64,000 nucleotides of DNA from Methanomassiliicoccaceae archaeon DOK (GCA_009911715.1 CP047880.1:1674001-1738000), one strand, 5' to 3'; shown: positions 43,039-52,158, numbered from the stretch's first letter. The notes: generated by a model not told the origin, from the sequence alone. Translations and numbers: made by a program.

Positions 43039-44364
43039 TCAGTTTCCGACCAGCTCCGTCCTGGAGAAACTCATGGTCGGTACAGTGACGACACCCATCT
43101 GACAGAGGTCGTTGCCTATCAGCTCCACGTTCCTGACCGCCTCCAGCATGTTGCCCATCAGGAGGGCGTTGTTGATCGTGTCCACGATCTCCCCGTTCCT
43201 GATGATGTAGCCGCATCTGACGTTCAGTCCGAACCTGCCCGTCATCTCGTCGGCCTCCGGCCACGCGAACCTCTCGACGAAGATTCCACGGTCCGTCTGC
43301 TCGATTATCTGCTCAGGTGTGTACCTGCCGGGCTTCGCGGTGACGTTCAGAGCCTTGATGACGGGGGTGCGCTCGTACGCGCCCTGGGCCTCTACGCTAG
43401 ATCTGCGCATCCCGTTGCCGGTGCTGTCCCCGCAGAACGAGTCCCTGAGGAACGACCTGAGTACGCCGTCCTCGATGACGACCCTCCTCTCCGTCGGTGT
43501 CCCCTCGTCGTCGAACACGCAAGACAGCGGCGCGGATACCGTCGGGTCGTCCACGACCGTGAACTGCTCCGAGGCCACCTGCTGTCCGAGGGAGTCCTTC
43601 CACATGCTCCTGCCGTACTTCACGTTCTCCCCGTTGACCGCCGCGACGACGGACGAGTTCATCATGTCGCCCAGCTGACCGGGCGGCAGTATCATGCTCA
43701 GCCTCTCGGAGCCCCTGAACTCGTGGCTGGCCGCGGCATTGTTGGCCTGGCGGGCGAGGGATTCGCCGATGGCGGGCAGGTCGATGTCGAGGTGCGTCCC
43801 GTGGAACGTCTCCATCCCCTCGCCGGGATGCTCCTTCGTAGTCATGGATGTGAAGTGTCCGTAGACGAGCGTGCTCCTGTGTGCGCAGTCCACCCCGTTG
43901 CCATTCATGACCCTGCAGTCGTTGGTCGAGACCCTGATCTGCGCCCTCGGGATGTTGACGGGACAGCTGTCGATGAGCAACTTGGCCATCTCCCTGAGGT
44001 CGTCGGGAGTCACGTCCTCGACCTTCCTGTCCCACACGTCCGGAAGGGCGATCCTCGCCTGCCCGGGCTGGGCGTACCCTTTGAACTCGGTGCTCTCCGG
44101 GGAGTACCTGAGGACGGACTCGGCCATCGACATGCACTCGCGGACCGACTGCTCGCCGTTGAGGGTGACTGATGCCTTCCCCTGCCTGCCTCCGTCCGCA
44201 ACGCGGACCATCAGGCCCGCGTCGAGCTTGGTCTCGATGTTGCTGATCTTGGAATCGTCGATGTAAACCGTGTTTATGACGGCCTCGGAGACGTATACCT
44301 CCGACTGCCCGTACCCCCTGGCGGCCTCCATCGCCTTCTCCGCGTAGTATCCGATGTCGCTCAC
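43039..44364 (-). CDS. pmbA: TldD/PmbA family protein, PmbA (TldE) subunit
   Basis: A 441-residue PmbA/TldE homologue, the non-catalytic partner of TldD in a heterodimeric metalloprotease that trims unstructured peptides. PmbA-type features are the N-terminal SEVYVSEAVINT and GYAQPGQARI, and the C-terminal barrel with FVERFAWPEADEMTGRFG. It lacks the HExxxH motif of TldD. The GTG start at 44364 overlaps the tldD TGA (GTGA) and has GGGGGGAGG before it; the longer frame runs into tldD. It is second of the tldD-pmbA pair. Confidence 0.92.
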   Translation of the reverse strand: MSDIGYYAEKAMEAARGYGQSEVYVSEAVINTVYIDDSKISNIETKLDAGLMVRVADGGRQGKASVTLNGEQSVRECMSMAESVLRYSPESTEFKGYAQPGQARIALPDVWDRKVEDVTPDDLREMAKLLIDSCPVNIPRAQIRVSTNDCRVMNGNGVDCAHRSTLVYGHFTSMTTKEHPGEGMETFHGTHLDIDLPAIGESLARQANNAAASHEFRGSERLSMILPPGQLGDMMNSSVVAAVNGENVKYGRSMWKDSLGQQVASEQFTVVDDPTVSAPLSCVFDDEGTPTERRVVIEDGVLRSFLRDSFCGDSTGNGMRRSSVEAQGAYERTPVIKALNVTAKPGRYTPEQIIEQTDRGIFVERFAWPEADEMTGRFGLNVRCGYIIRNGEIVDTINNALLMGNMLEAVRNVELIGNDLCQMGVVTVPTMSFSRTELVGN

Positions 44365-45770
44365 TGTCCTCCCCCCACGATCATCCTGGCGCGCATGTAC
44401 GGGCCTCCCGACGAGACCCTGACCCAGTCCTCGATTCCCTTGCCGCACATCCCGCCGTCCAGGACTACCTCCTTCGACAGGGCGTCCGCCGAGGACAGGA
44501 TGTCCACGGACCTGCCGGTGAGGGTGAACGACTGAAGGGGCTTGACGATCTCACCGTTCCTGATGAGGAAGCCCCTGAGGCACTTGGCCTCGAAGCATCC
44601 GCCCACGGGGTCCTCCATTCCGTTGACCATCTTGTCGCACAGGATCCCGTCCCTGGTGTCGGCGATGATCTCGTCGCGGTCCCACTCGCCGGGTCCGAAG
44701 TAGGTGTTGGTCATCCTGACCCAGACCCTCTTCCCGTAGTTCTCCGCCCTGCCGTTCCCGGTGGGCCTGACACCCAGTTGGGATGCTGTCTCCAGACTGT
44801 GCATGTACCCCTGGTATACACCGTGGTCGATTATGGTGGTGCATGACGACGGGGTCCCCTCGTCGTCGAACGGGACCGATCCGTGGGCTCCACGCACCGT
44901 GCCGTTGTCGTACATGGAGATTATGTCCGATGCGACCTTCCTTCCCACCGCGCCCGTGAGGAAGGACCTCCTCTTGGTGATCTCGTCGCCCTCCGACGCG
45001 TGGCCCATGGCCTCATGTGCCAGCAGACCGGAGACCATGGGGTCGGATATGACAGTCAGATTGCCCGACGGGGCCCTGTCTGCCTTGAGAGTCTCGATTG
45101 CCTCCCTCGCCGTGACCCTTCCGAGCTCCTCCAGATCGGCGTCCCTCACGACCTCGTACCCGAGCGTGCTGTCGGGCCCGTCGTAGTAGCGCTCCATCCT
45201 CTGGCCGTCCGCCGCGACAGACATGGCCCTGCACAGTGTGCGGACCTCCTCCCAGCTCAGGTCAGAACCGGCGGAGTTCACCAGCGCGTTGGTCTTGACC
45301 TCCTCGGAGTAGGAGCCGACGCGGTTGATGATGCGGTCATCGACGGCCTGGGCCCTGTCCAGGTCCTGGGCGGCGGCGATCTTCTCCGACAGGTCCACAG
45401 AATCGGGATGGATGCGTACGTCCGCCCTCCTGTGCTCCCTGACCGTGGCGGGCTCCAGCATCAGGTCCGATTTCCTCTCCCCCGATGCGTTCCGGACCGC
45501 CTGCTCCGCGGCCCTCATCACATCCTCGCGGTCGAATGACGTGGCGGTGCCGTAGCCCCACCTCCCGCCGGCCCATGCCCTGAGACACACCCCTCCGGTG
45601 CTCTTCTGAACCAGCTGGCGGATGTCCCCGTTCATCGAGCTCACTCCGGTGACCCTCACCGTCTGGGACCTCGCGTCCGAGAACTCCGCGCCGAGGTCCT
45701 GCATCCTGTCCACCGCCTTGTGCAGGATGTCCTGGGCCTGCTCGGCCTTCATGATGACCGCCTGCATCAT
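44361..45770 (-). CDS. tldD: TldD metalloprotease, catalytic subunit
   Basis: A 469-residue zinc metalloprotease. The active-site helix is LLAHEAMGHASEGDE, with HExxxH binding zinc, and a later Cys near the C-terminus (GMCGKGIEDWVRVSSGGP) completes the usual arrangement. It works with PmbA on small peptides or peptide modifications. The start at 45770 is chosen because its ATG overlaps the TGA of the upstream M24 peptidase gene (ATGA). The three genes form one operon. Confidence 0.94.
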   Translation of the reverse strand: MMQAVIMKAEQAQDILHKAVDRMQDLGAEFSDARSQTVRVTGVSSMNGDIRQLVQKSTGGVCLRAWAGGRWGYGTATSFDREDVMRAAEQAVRNASGERKSDLMLEPATVREHRRADVRIHPDSVDLSEKIAAAQDLDRAQAVDDRIINRVGSYSEEVKTNALVNSAGSDLSWEEVRTLCRAMSVAADGQRMERYYDGPDSTLGYEVVRDADLEELGRVTAREAIETLKADRAPSGNLTVISDPMVSGLLAHEAMGHASEGDEITKRRSFLTGAVGRKVASDIISMYDNGTVRGAHGSVPFDDEGTPSSCTTIIDHGVYQGYMHSLETASQLGVRPTGNGRAENYGKRVWVRMTNTYFGPGEWDRDEIIADTRDGILCDKMVNGMEDPVGGCFEAKCLRGFLIRNGEIVKPLQSFTLTGRSVDILSSADALSKEVVLDGGMCGKGIEDWVRVSSGGPYMRARMIVGGGQ

Positions 45771-46855
45771 ACCACCGTGAAGGAGTGGTCGAAGGAGGTC
45801 AGGACCTCGCACCCGTCCTCGGTTATGAGACAGGTGTCCTCGATCCTGATTCCGCCCACGCCGGGTATGTAGATGCCGGGCTCCGCGGAGACCACGTTGC
45901 CCGCGCGGAGGATCTGATCCGACTTGGAGTAGATGGAGATGTCCTGATGGACGTCCATGCCTATGCCGTGGCCGAACGTATGGATGAACTTCCCCTTGAA
46001 CTCGGACTCGTCGATGATCCTCCTGGCTGCGATGTCGGCCACGCTGGCGCTGGCACCGTCGCGGTACTCCGCGATGCCCGCCCTCTGCGCCTCCAGGACG
46101 ACCTCGTAGGCCCTCTCCAGGATCTCGGGGGGCTTCCCGAAGAAGACGGTGCGCGTCATGTCGGAGCAGTAGCGGTCGTACTTCGTTCCGAAATCGAACA
46201 GCGCCGTGTCACCCTTCCTGAGCCTGTAGTCGCAGGGCATGTGATGGGGCTGTGAGGAGTATGCTCCGAATGCCGCGATGGTGTCGAACGCGTTGCCCGT
46301 CCCGCCGAGCTCCCTCATGCGCGCGTCCATCCTGGCCGCGACCTCCTTCTCGGAGACGCCCTCCGACAGCATGTCCGGGATCTCCCCCGCTACGACGGAG
46401 GATATCCTGCAGGCCTCCCTGGTCGCTGCTATCTCCTTCTCGTCCTTGACGGAGACCGTCGCGGAGATGGCCTTGCCGGCGTTGACCACCTCTATGCCCT
46501 CGGCGACCTTCTTCACATACTCCACCGCGGCATAGGTGGCTGAGTTGACGTTGAACCCGACCTTCGTGCAGCCCTTCAGCGCGTCCCTGATGAACGCCTC
46601 GCGCTCGGCACGGTCGTGGTAGACGCAAATGTTCCCGGCCCCCTCGCGGGCGCCCTCCTCCTCCAGGATGCTCACCAGGACGTCCATGGAACCGTCGGAC
46701 TTCACGATGGCGAAAGACCCCTCGAAGGTGCCGGAGTTCTGCTCCGTGAGGTACCAGAACGTGGAATCGAGGAACGGCTCGCCGTCGTTGGCTATGACTA
46801 CGGCGTCCATACCCTCTGCATTGGAAATGAGCCTCTCGGCCCTTGTTTTAGGCAT
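45767..46855 (-). CDS. pepQ: M24 family Xaa-Pro aminopeptidase
   Basis: A 362-residue pita-bread metallopeptidase that removes N-terminal residues before proline. The two-metal ligand set is complete: the two Asp in LFDFGTKYDRYCSDMTRT, His in HTFGHGIGMDVHQ, Glu in AEPGIYIPG and Glu in RIEDTCLI. An N-terminal creatinase-like domain covers about 1-125. It starts a peptidase operon with tldD and pmbA, pointing to shared peptide turnover. Confidence 0.93.
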   Translation of the reverse strand: MPKTRAERLISNAEGMDAVVIANDGEPFLDSTFWYLTEQNSGTFEGSFAIVKSDGSMDVLVSILEEEGAREGAGNICVYHDRAEREAFIRDALKGCTKVGFNVNSATYAAVEYVKKVAEGIEVVNAGKAISATVSVKDEKEIAATREACRISSVVAGEIPDMLSEGVSEKEVAARMDARMRELGGTGNAFDTIAAFGAYSSQPHHMPCDYRLRKGDTALFDFGTKYDRYCSDMTRTVFFGKPPEILERAYEVVLEAQRAGIAEYRDGASASVADIAARRIIDESEFKGKFIHTFGHGIGMDVHQDISIYSKSDQILRAGNVVSAEPGIYIPGVGGIRIEDTCLITEDGCEVLTSFDHSFTVV

Positions 46856-46936
46856 GCCTGTGTATCATACAGATTCTATTTTGGGTTTTGTCTCGCAAGA
46901 GATGGAAAGTCGGGAGGAGGGGTTGCCCCCGCCCCC

Positions 46937-47743
46937 TCAGATACCGATCCACTCGTTCCTGACGATCCTCTTCAGGGCTGAGATCGCGGACATCGCGGCG
47001 AGATAGGACGTCTTGGGATTGTCCGGGGACGGCACGTTGTAGGTGTGGCAGGTCATCTGCCCGAACTCGCCCTTGACCCTGAGCTCGTGGGAGTTGCTGT
47101 GTATGGACGGGTCCACGACGATCGTTACCTTCGTCTTGTCGAATCCCACCCCCAGGAGGGATACGGTGGCTGCGACGTTGATGTTCTTGGGGAACAGCTT
47201 GACCGCGTCCCTGGCGGTGCCCGAGAACACGGTCGTGGGTTCCGTGAGCGTGTCGACGTCGATCCCGTGGTCCTCAATCCAGTCGACGCCCTCCAGGCTC
47301 TTGGGTCCCTTGGTGGTAATCAGCTCCACCTCGTCCAGCTCGCCCACGGCGGACGAGCGGAGGCCGTCGGTACCGCAGACCGCTCCGGACGGGATGAAGA
47401 TCTTGGCCTCGGACTGGATGGCCTTCTCCTTCACCATCTCCCTGAACTCGTCGTCCACCAGGGCTCCGACGGACATGATCATTATGTCCACGCCTCTGGC
47501 GACCACCTTGGGGACGATGGCCGTGGCGGCCTTCTGGGAGGCGGCCTCTATGACCAGGTCGGTGTGGTAGAGCTCCTCCTCCACATCGTTGATGACGATG
47601 GCCTTGTTCAGGGCCTCCGCGAGTTTCTCCGCCCTGGGATGGTCCTCGTCCATGAGGTAGATCCTCTTGACCTCTGCCATCTCGTCGGCGGCCTTCGCGA
47701 GCTTGGATCCGATGGATCCGCACCCCACTATTGTTATGCGCAT
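46937..47743 (-). CDS. nadX: L-aspartate dehydrogenase (NadX type)
   Basis: A 268-residue NAD(P)-dependent enzyme that oxidises aspartate to iminoaspartate, which feeds quinolinate and NAD synthesis in many archaea. The Rossmann loop is ITIVGCGSIGSKL. The catalytic region shows VGALVDDEF, IPSGAVCGTDGL and NINVAATVSL, with the conserved His in CHTYNVPSP. The ATG at 47743 begins the Rossmann strand; a start five codons earlier is less likely. NadA and NadC are not nearby. Confidence 0.93.
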   Translation of the reverse strand: MRITIVGCGSIGSKLAKAADEMAEVKRIYLMDEDHPRAEKLAEALNKAIVINDVEEELYHTDLVIEAASQKAATAIVPKVVARGVDIMIMSVGALVDDEFREMVKEKAIQSEAKIFIPSGAVCGTDGLRSSAVGELDEVELITTKGPKSLEGVDWIEDHGIDVDTLTEPTTVFSGTARDAVKLFPKNINVAATVSLLGVGFDKTKVTIVVDPSIHSNSHELRVKGEFGQMTCHTYNVPSPDNPKTSYLAAMSAISALKRIVRNEWIGI

Positions 47744-47848
47744 GAAGGGGCGTACCAAAATCCGCTGTATATTAGACTTGGTGACAATTCTGATGGAAAA
47801 TTCCTGTTTTTCTACGTATTCCGCAATTATTCTGCGTTAATCGTAGAA

Positions 47849-47867
47849 AGGCGGGTGAGACCCGCCT
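47849..47867 (-). terminator. Terminator of hcp
   Basis: On the minus strand an 8-bp stem AGGCGGGT / ACCCGCCT with a 3-nt loop is followed by TTCTACG, 10 bp past the hcp stop at 47878. Confidence 0.6.
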
Positions 47868-47877
47868 GTGTTTGACC

Positions 47878-49422
47878 TCAGTCCCTCCCGAGCATCGCAT
47901 CCATGTCGGCGTCGACGTCCGAGATCGGATGGATGTCGTAGTTGTCCACCAGGACCTTCAGCACACCCGGGGATACGAACGCCGGCAGGGAGGGGCCGAG
48001 GTAGATGCCCCTCACACCGAGGTACAGTAGGGTCAGCAGGATGCAGACGGCCTTCTGCTCGTACCAGGAGAGCACCATGGAGAGCGGCAGGTCGTTGACA
48101 CCGCACCCGAACGCGTCGGCAAGGGCCAGAGCGACTTTGATGGCGCCATAGGCGTCGTTGCACTGCCCCATGTCCAGGAGCCTGGGTATGCCGCCGATGT
48201 CCCCGAGGTCCAGGTCGTTGAAGCGGAACTTGCCGCATGCGAGCATGAGCACCACGGAGTCCGAGGGCGTCTTCTCCACGAACTCCCTGAAGTAGCTCCT
48301 CCCGGGCTTCGCCCCGTCGCATCCGCCCACCAGGAAGAAGTGGCTGATGGCGCCGGACCTGACGCCTTCCACGATGGCCTCCGCGTTGGACAGGACGGCC
48401 TCCCTCCCGAATCCCGTGGTGTACTCCACTGTGCCGGCACGGTCCTCCGAGAACCCTCCGAGGGACAACGCCCTGTCGATCAGCGGAGTGAAGTCCCCGT
48501 CGTCTATGTGGACCGTCCCGGGGTAGCGGACGGGGCCCGAGGTGAAAACATTGCCCTTGTAGCCGTCCTTCGGAGGCATGAGGCAGTTGGTCGTGAAGAG
48601 CACGGGAACGTCGATCCCGTCGAACTCGGACCTCTGGTTCTGCCAGGCGGTGCCGTAATGCCCTTTGAGATGGCCGAACTTGGACAGCTAGGGGTAGGCA
48701 TGGGCCGGCAGCATCTCACCGTGTGTGTAGATGGAGATCCCCTTGCCCTCGGTCTGCTCGAGGAGGGCCTTCAGGTCCCCGAGGTCGTGGCCCGTGACTA
48801 TGATCGCCGGACCCTTCCCGATGTCGGTGGAGACCTTCACGGGCGACGGCACACCGAACGCCTCGCGGTTGGCCTCGTCCAGCATCTCCATGCATCTCAG
48901 GTTGGACTTCCCGACCTCCAGGACCATAGCCAGAAGCTCGTCCGACCCCGCGTCGGACCCGACGGCCCTCAGCCCACGGTACATCGTGTCGACGACCTCT
49001 CCGTCCGTCCTGCCCAGGACCGCCGCGTGGTATGCGTATGCCGCCATACCGCGTATCCCGAACAGGATCAGCGACTTCAGCGAACGGACGTCCTCCTGCG
49101 CATTCCAGACGGATCCCATGTCGTACGCGGGAACTCCGCCCGAGAGGGCGACGATCTCTGAGATCTGGTCTCTGATGTCTTCGGCGTCGAAGTCGACATT
49201 GGTCAATGTGGCGAACAGCGCCTTCATGACGGCGAAGTCGGCATCCCCGCCGAGCCCTTCGAGAGCCGGCGACGACGCGAGTCCCACGAGAGCGCCCGTG
49301 AGCTCGTCCTGGAGCGCCGCGACCTCGCTGGTCTTGCCGCAGACTCCGCTCCTCCCCTTGCAGCCGGCGCCTCCCGCCGTCTGCTCGCACTGGAAACAGA
49401 ACATAGGTATCTCGGATTCCAT
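47878..49422 (-). CDS. hcp: Hybrid-cluster protein with an in-frame UAG codon (candidate pyrrolysine protein)
   Basis: A 514-residue Hcp if the TAG at 48688-48690 (codon 245) is read as an amino acid. Cys9, Cys12, Cys21 and Cys28 bind the [4Fe-4S] cubane. The hybrid-cluster ligands are His212 and Glu236 before the TAG, and Cys280 (TTNCLMPP), Cys368 (GGCDG), Cys396 (LACGKF), Cys421 (GQCND), Glu455 and Lys457 (WYEQK) after it. All spacings are as in canonical Hcp and nothing is frameshifted. Hcp reduces hydroxylamine and, as now viewed, nitric oxide. The ATG at 49422 has a GGAG 8 nt upstream. A divergent Crp/Fnr gene faces it. If UAG stops translation, only a cluster-less 244-residue fragment is made. 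Confidence 0.85.
48688..48690 (-). other. In-frame UAG (amber) codon of hcp
   Basis: It is CTA on the plus strand. The context is AHAYP-UAG-LSKFGH, where Hcp relatives carry an ordinary residue (often Glu, Lys or Ala) in a helix nine residues after the Glu236 ligand. The frame continues open for 269 codons. Confidence 0.9.
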
Positions 49423-49465
49423 GAGTTCAACTCCACGAATCATCGTGTGCTTCCTCATCTGAATG

Positions 49466-49498
49466 TTATAAATATAATCAAAACGTTGTTTTTACAAC
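49466..49498. promoter_or_regulatory. Shared hcp/Crp-Fnr promoter and operator
   Basis: TTATAAATATAAT (49466-49478) can serve as a TATA box in both directions: toward hcp (start near 49440) and toward the regulator (start near 49500). Next to it GTTGT-TTTT-ACAAC (49485-49498) is a perfect 5-bp inverted repeat that would overlap the regulator's start site. Confidence 0.5.
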
Positions 49499-49505
49499 TG
49501 ATATC

Positions 49506-50162
49506 ATGAGAGGCAGGAGTCAGATCCTCAGGAACACGGGGCTGTTCGAGGGAATAGAGGACGGTGAGATGGAGACCATGCTGAAGTGCCTCGGCGCGTT
49601 CACCCGCAGATACGCCAAGGACGAGTTCCTATTCCGTCGCGGGGACCGCACAGAATGCCTCGGCGTGGTACTCGCAGGGAACGTGAGAGTCGTACGCGAG
49701 GACTGGTGGGGGAACAGGACGGTTCTCGGCGATGTAGGCGCGGGGATGCCGATCTGCACCGAGTACGCCTGCACCTCCGACCCTCTGGACGTCAGCATCG
49801 TCGCGAGCGAGCCCACAGAGGTCATGTTCCTCGATGTGGGAAGGGCGGCGAACGTCTGCAACTCCTCGTGCGAGTTCCACAACCGCCTGGTCAAGAACCT
49901 GATGAGGAACCTCGCCGGGACGTCCATGGTGATGAACCGCCGCCTGGACCAGCTGGCTAAGAGGTCCACCAGGGAGAAGATCTGCGCATTCCTATCGGAT
50001 CAGGCTAGAGCGGCCGGATCCAGCGACTTCATGATCGGCATGAACCGCCAGGAGATGGCCGACTACCTGGGTGTCGACAGGAGCGCCATGTCCACCGAAC
50101 TGGGGAAGATGCAGCGCGAGGGCATCATAGAGTTCCAGAAGAACCACTTCGTGCTGAAATGA
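49506..50162 (+). CDS. Crp/Fnr family transcriptional regulator (HcpR-like by context)
   Basis: A 218-residue regulator with an N-terminal cyclic-nucleotide-type beta-roll (about residues 10-125) and a C-terminal winged helix (about 150-215, with RQEMADYLGVDRSAMSTE as recognition region). No Fnr-type N-terminal iron-sulfur Cys cluster is seen; internal Cys residues (EYACTS and NVCNSSCE) are not in that layout, so the signal could be haem, nitrosative stress or a nucleotide. It is divergent from hcp, a pairing common for nitrosative-stress regulators such as HcpR. Control of hcp is inferred from position and the palindrome. Confidence 0.88.
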   Translation: MRGRSQILRNTGLFEGIEDGEMETMLKCLGAFTRRYAKDEFLFRRGDRTECLGVVLAGNVRVVREDWWGNRTVLGDVGAGMPICTEYACTSDPLDVSIVASEPTEVMFLDVGRAANVCNSSCEFHNRLVKNLMRNLAGTSMVMNRRLDQLAKRSTREKICAFLSDQARAAGSSDFMIGMNRQEMADYLGVDRSAMSTELGKMQREGIIEFQKNHFVLK

Positions 50163-50801
50163 TCACCTGGAACCATCCCATTCGGCCATGAACTCGTCCA
50201 GGAACCCGACCATGTACTCATGGCGGGCAGTGGCCATGCGCTTCGCCGCCCCGGTGTTAATGGAATCCTTAAGCAGGAGCAGCTTCTCGTAGAAGTGGTT
50301 GACCGTGGTGCCCCTGTTGGCATGGTACTGCTCCGCGTCCATACCCGTCCTGGGCTCCTCGCCCGGAACGTGCATGGCGCGTCCGCGGCTGCCCCCGTAG
50401 GCGAACGCCCTGGCGATGCCGATCGCCCCGATGGCGTCCATCCTGTCCGCGTCCTGGACTATCCTGCCCTCGAGTGTGTCGGGGACGACGGAATCGGTGC
50501 CCCTGAACGAGATCTGCGAGATGATGCGGATGACCTCGTCCTGCGTCTCCGCCGGGATCCCCTCGGATTCCATGAAGCGGCGGGCGTTGGCGTAACCGTT
50601 GTCGCCGAACAGCTTCCTGTCGTCGGCGTCGTGCAGTAGCGCGGCCAGCCTCACGACGCCCATGTCGCCTCCCTCCTCACGGCAGATCGCCACCGCCATG
50701 TCATGCACGCGAATGGTGTGCCAGATGTCGTGGCCGCCGCTGTCGCCCTCGAAGAGGGACTCCAGGAAGCCGCGTGCGTTCGCGAATACGGACTCGTCCA
50801 T
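50163..50801 (-). CDS. HD domain phosphohydrolase
   Basis: A 212-residue metal-dependent HD hydrolase of the YedJ-like group. The ligands are spread in order: His in GGHDIWHTIRVHDMA, the HD pair in LAALLHDADDRKL, and the later Asp in VQDADRMDAIGAIG. The substrate is unknown; relatives act on nucleotides or are uncharacterised. It is convergent with the Crp/Fnr gene, with stop codons adjacent. Confidence 0.88.
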   Translation of the reverse strand: MDESVFANARGFLESLFEGDSGGHDIWHTIRVHDMAVAICREEGGDMGVVRLAALLHDADDRKLFGDNGYANARRFMESEGIPAETQDEVIRIISQISFRGTDSVVPDTLEGRIVQDADRMDAIGAIGIARAFAYGGSRGRAMHVPGEEPRTGMDAEQYHANRGTTVNHFYEKLLLLKDSINTGAAKRMATARHEYMVGFLDEFMAEWDGSR

Positions 50802-50883
50802 GCACCCTCATGTGTGTCCCTGACTTCAACCCGCCCCTGCGGCATTGGTCGCATTCATAAGCGGGAACGCCTTAACCGTGCCC

Positions 50884-51294
50884 ATGGAACGCTACGTCCT
50901 CGTGGACCACACGGCAGACATGATGGTCAGGGCATTCGGAGAGACCCTGGAGGAATGCTTCGCCAACGCCGGCTACGCCCTCTTCGACCAGACGGTGGAC
51001 CTCTCCGGCATCGGGACATCCGAGGAGACGGACATCAGGGTCAGCGGCATCGACGACGAGGACCGCCTGTACTCGTTCCTGTCCGAGCTCCTCTTCATAG
51101 AGGACTGCGACAACCTGATCCTGAAGGAGTTCGACGTGCGCTTCGAGGGCGACGACGTGGTCTGCCACGCCAGGGGCGAGACCCTGGACAGGACCCGCCA
51201 CAGGGTCAGGTCGGAGGTGAAGGCTGTGACCTACCACATGATGGAGATCGACCGCGACACGCCGTCGGTCACCGTCCTGTTCGACGTCCGATGA
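50884..51294 (+). CDS. Archease
   Basis: A 136-residue archease, the small cofactor that activates the RNA ligase RtcB for tRNA splicing and repair and lets it use other nucleotides. Hallmarks are the N-terminal VDHTADMMVRAFGET with the metal-binding Asp, the FLSELLFIED helix, and the ending VLFDV. The ATG at 50884 begins directly at the conserved core; an earlier frame is unsupported. The stop overlaps the start of the formyltransferase-like gene (ATGA). RtcB is not in this window. Confidence 0.94.
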   Translation: MERYVLVDHTADMMVRAFGETLEECFANAGYALFDQTVDLSGIGTSEETDIRVSGIDDEDRLYSFLSELLFIEDCDNLILKEFDVRFEGDDVVCHARGETLDRTRHRVRSEVKAVTYHMMEIDRDTPSVTVLFDVR

Positions 51295-52154
51295 CGCACA
51301 ATTCAATTATTATAGAGGACATTCCGCGGGACATGCTCAGACTAGGCTGGTTCTCCACCGGAAGGGGCCCCGGATCCCGCAATCTCCTGAAAGCCGTCAT
51401 GGACAAGAAGGAGCAGGGCGAGCTCGACATCGAGATCTCGTTCGTGTTCTGCAACTGGGACAACGACGAGGAGGACAACCCCAAGAGGGAGCAGAGGCAG
51501 ATCTTCTTCGACATGGTGAAAGGCTACGGCATCCCGCTGGTGACCCTCTCCTGGAAGAGATTCATGCCGGAGCTCTGGAAGGAGGACCAGACCGCCTGGA
51601 GGAACGAGTACGGGAAGGAGCTCAGGAGGCTCACCGGCCAGTACCCGTTCGACCTTGGGATACTCGCTGGATACATGCTCTGGATGGACGACGAGACCTG
51701 CAGGGAGTACGACATGCTGAACCTGCATCCCGCGCTCCCGGACGGGCCCAAGGGCACTTGGCAGGAGGTCATATGGCAGCTCATCTCCGAGGACGCGGAG
51801 AGGCAGGGCGCCATGATGCACATATGCACCGAGGAATGGGACCGCGGAGCCGCCATCACCTACTGCGGCTTCCCCATCAGGGGCGGGGACTACGACGCCC
51901 TCTGGGACAGGATGCACGCGAAGCTTGGAGCCAGCACGCTCGACCAGATCAAGACCGAGGAGGGCCAGGACGAGCCGCTGTTCAAGAGGATCAGGGAGGA
52001 CGGCGCGAAGCGCGAGCTCCCCCTGATAGTCGCGACCATCGGCGCCTTCGCCGACGGCAGGGTCAGGATCGAGGACAAGAATCTGTACGCCGGCGACAGG
52101 AGGCTGGACGGTCCCTACGACCTGTCGGAGCAGGTCGACGCCGCGCTGGAGTGA
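51291..52154 (+). CDS. Formyltransferase-fold protein (GAR transformylase-like, PurN family)
   Basis: A 287-residue protein whose first two thirds has the formyl-transferase N-terminal fold: WFSTGRGPGSRNLLKAV, FDLGILAGYMLW, and the catalytic-loop-like NLHPALPDGPKGTW with Asn, His and Pro of the N-x-H-P-A pattern. The C-terminal third (about residues 200-287) has no clear match. A GAR transformylase in purine synthesis is likely, but the extended form is uncommon. It overlaps the archease gene by 4 bp and is followed 4 bp later by the HAD-like gene. An internal ATG at 51333 is a possible alternative start. Confidence 0.8.
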   Translation: MTHNSIIIEDIPRDMLRLGWFSTGRGPGSRNLLKAVMDKKEQGELDIEISFVFCNWDNDEEDNPKREQRQIFFDMVKGYGIPLVTLSWKRFMPELWKEDQTAWRNEYGKELRRLTGQYPFDLGILAGYMLWMDDETCREYDMLNLHPALPDGPKGTWQEVIWQLISEDAERQGAMMHICTEEWDRGAAITYCGFPIRGGDYDALWDRMHAKLGASTLDQIKTEEGQDEPLFKRIREDGAKRELPLIVATIGAFADGRVRIEDKNLYAGDRRLDGPYDLSEQVDAALE

Positions 52155-52158
52155 TCGC

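Noticed and set aside
42880-44172. A 430-codon plus-strand frame across the minisatellite and pmbA
   Set aside because: It is antisense to pmbA, its start is made of the repeats, and the protein has no recognisable fold.
46909-46932. A terminator after nadX
   Set aside because: Only a 4-bp GGGG/CCCC stem with mismatches can be drawn, and no T-run follows on the minus strand.
47878-49422. Reading hcp as two separate genes (47878-48603 and 48688-49422)
   Set aside because: Both frames are the same frame, separated only by one TAG, and together they hold one complete ligand set. The downstream ATG has no ribosome site and lies inside a conserved region.
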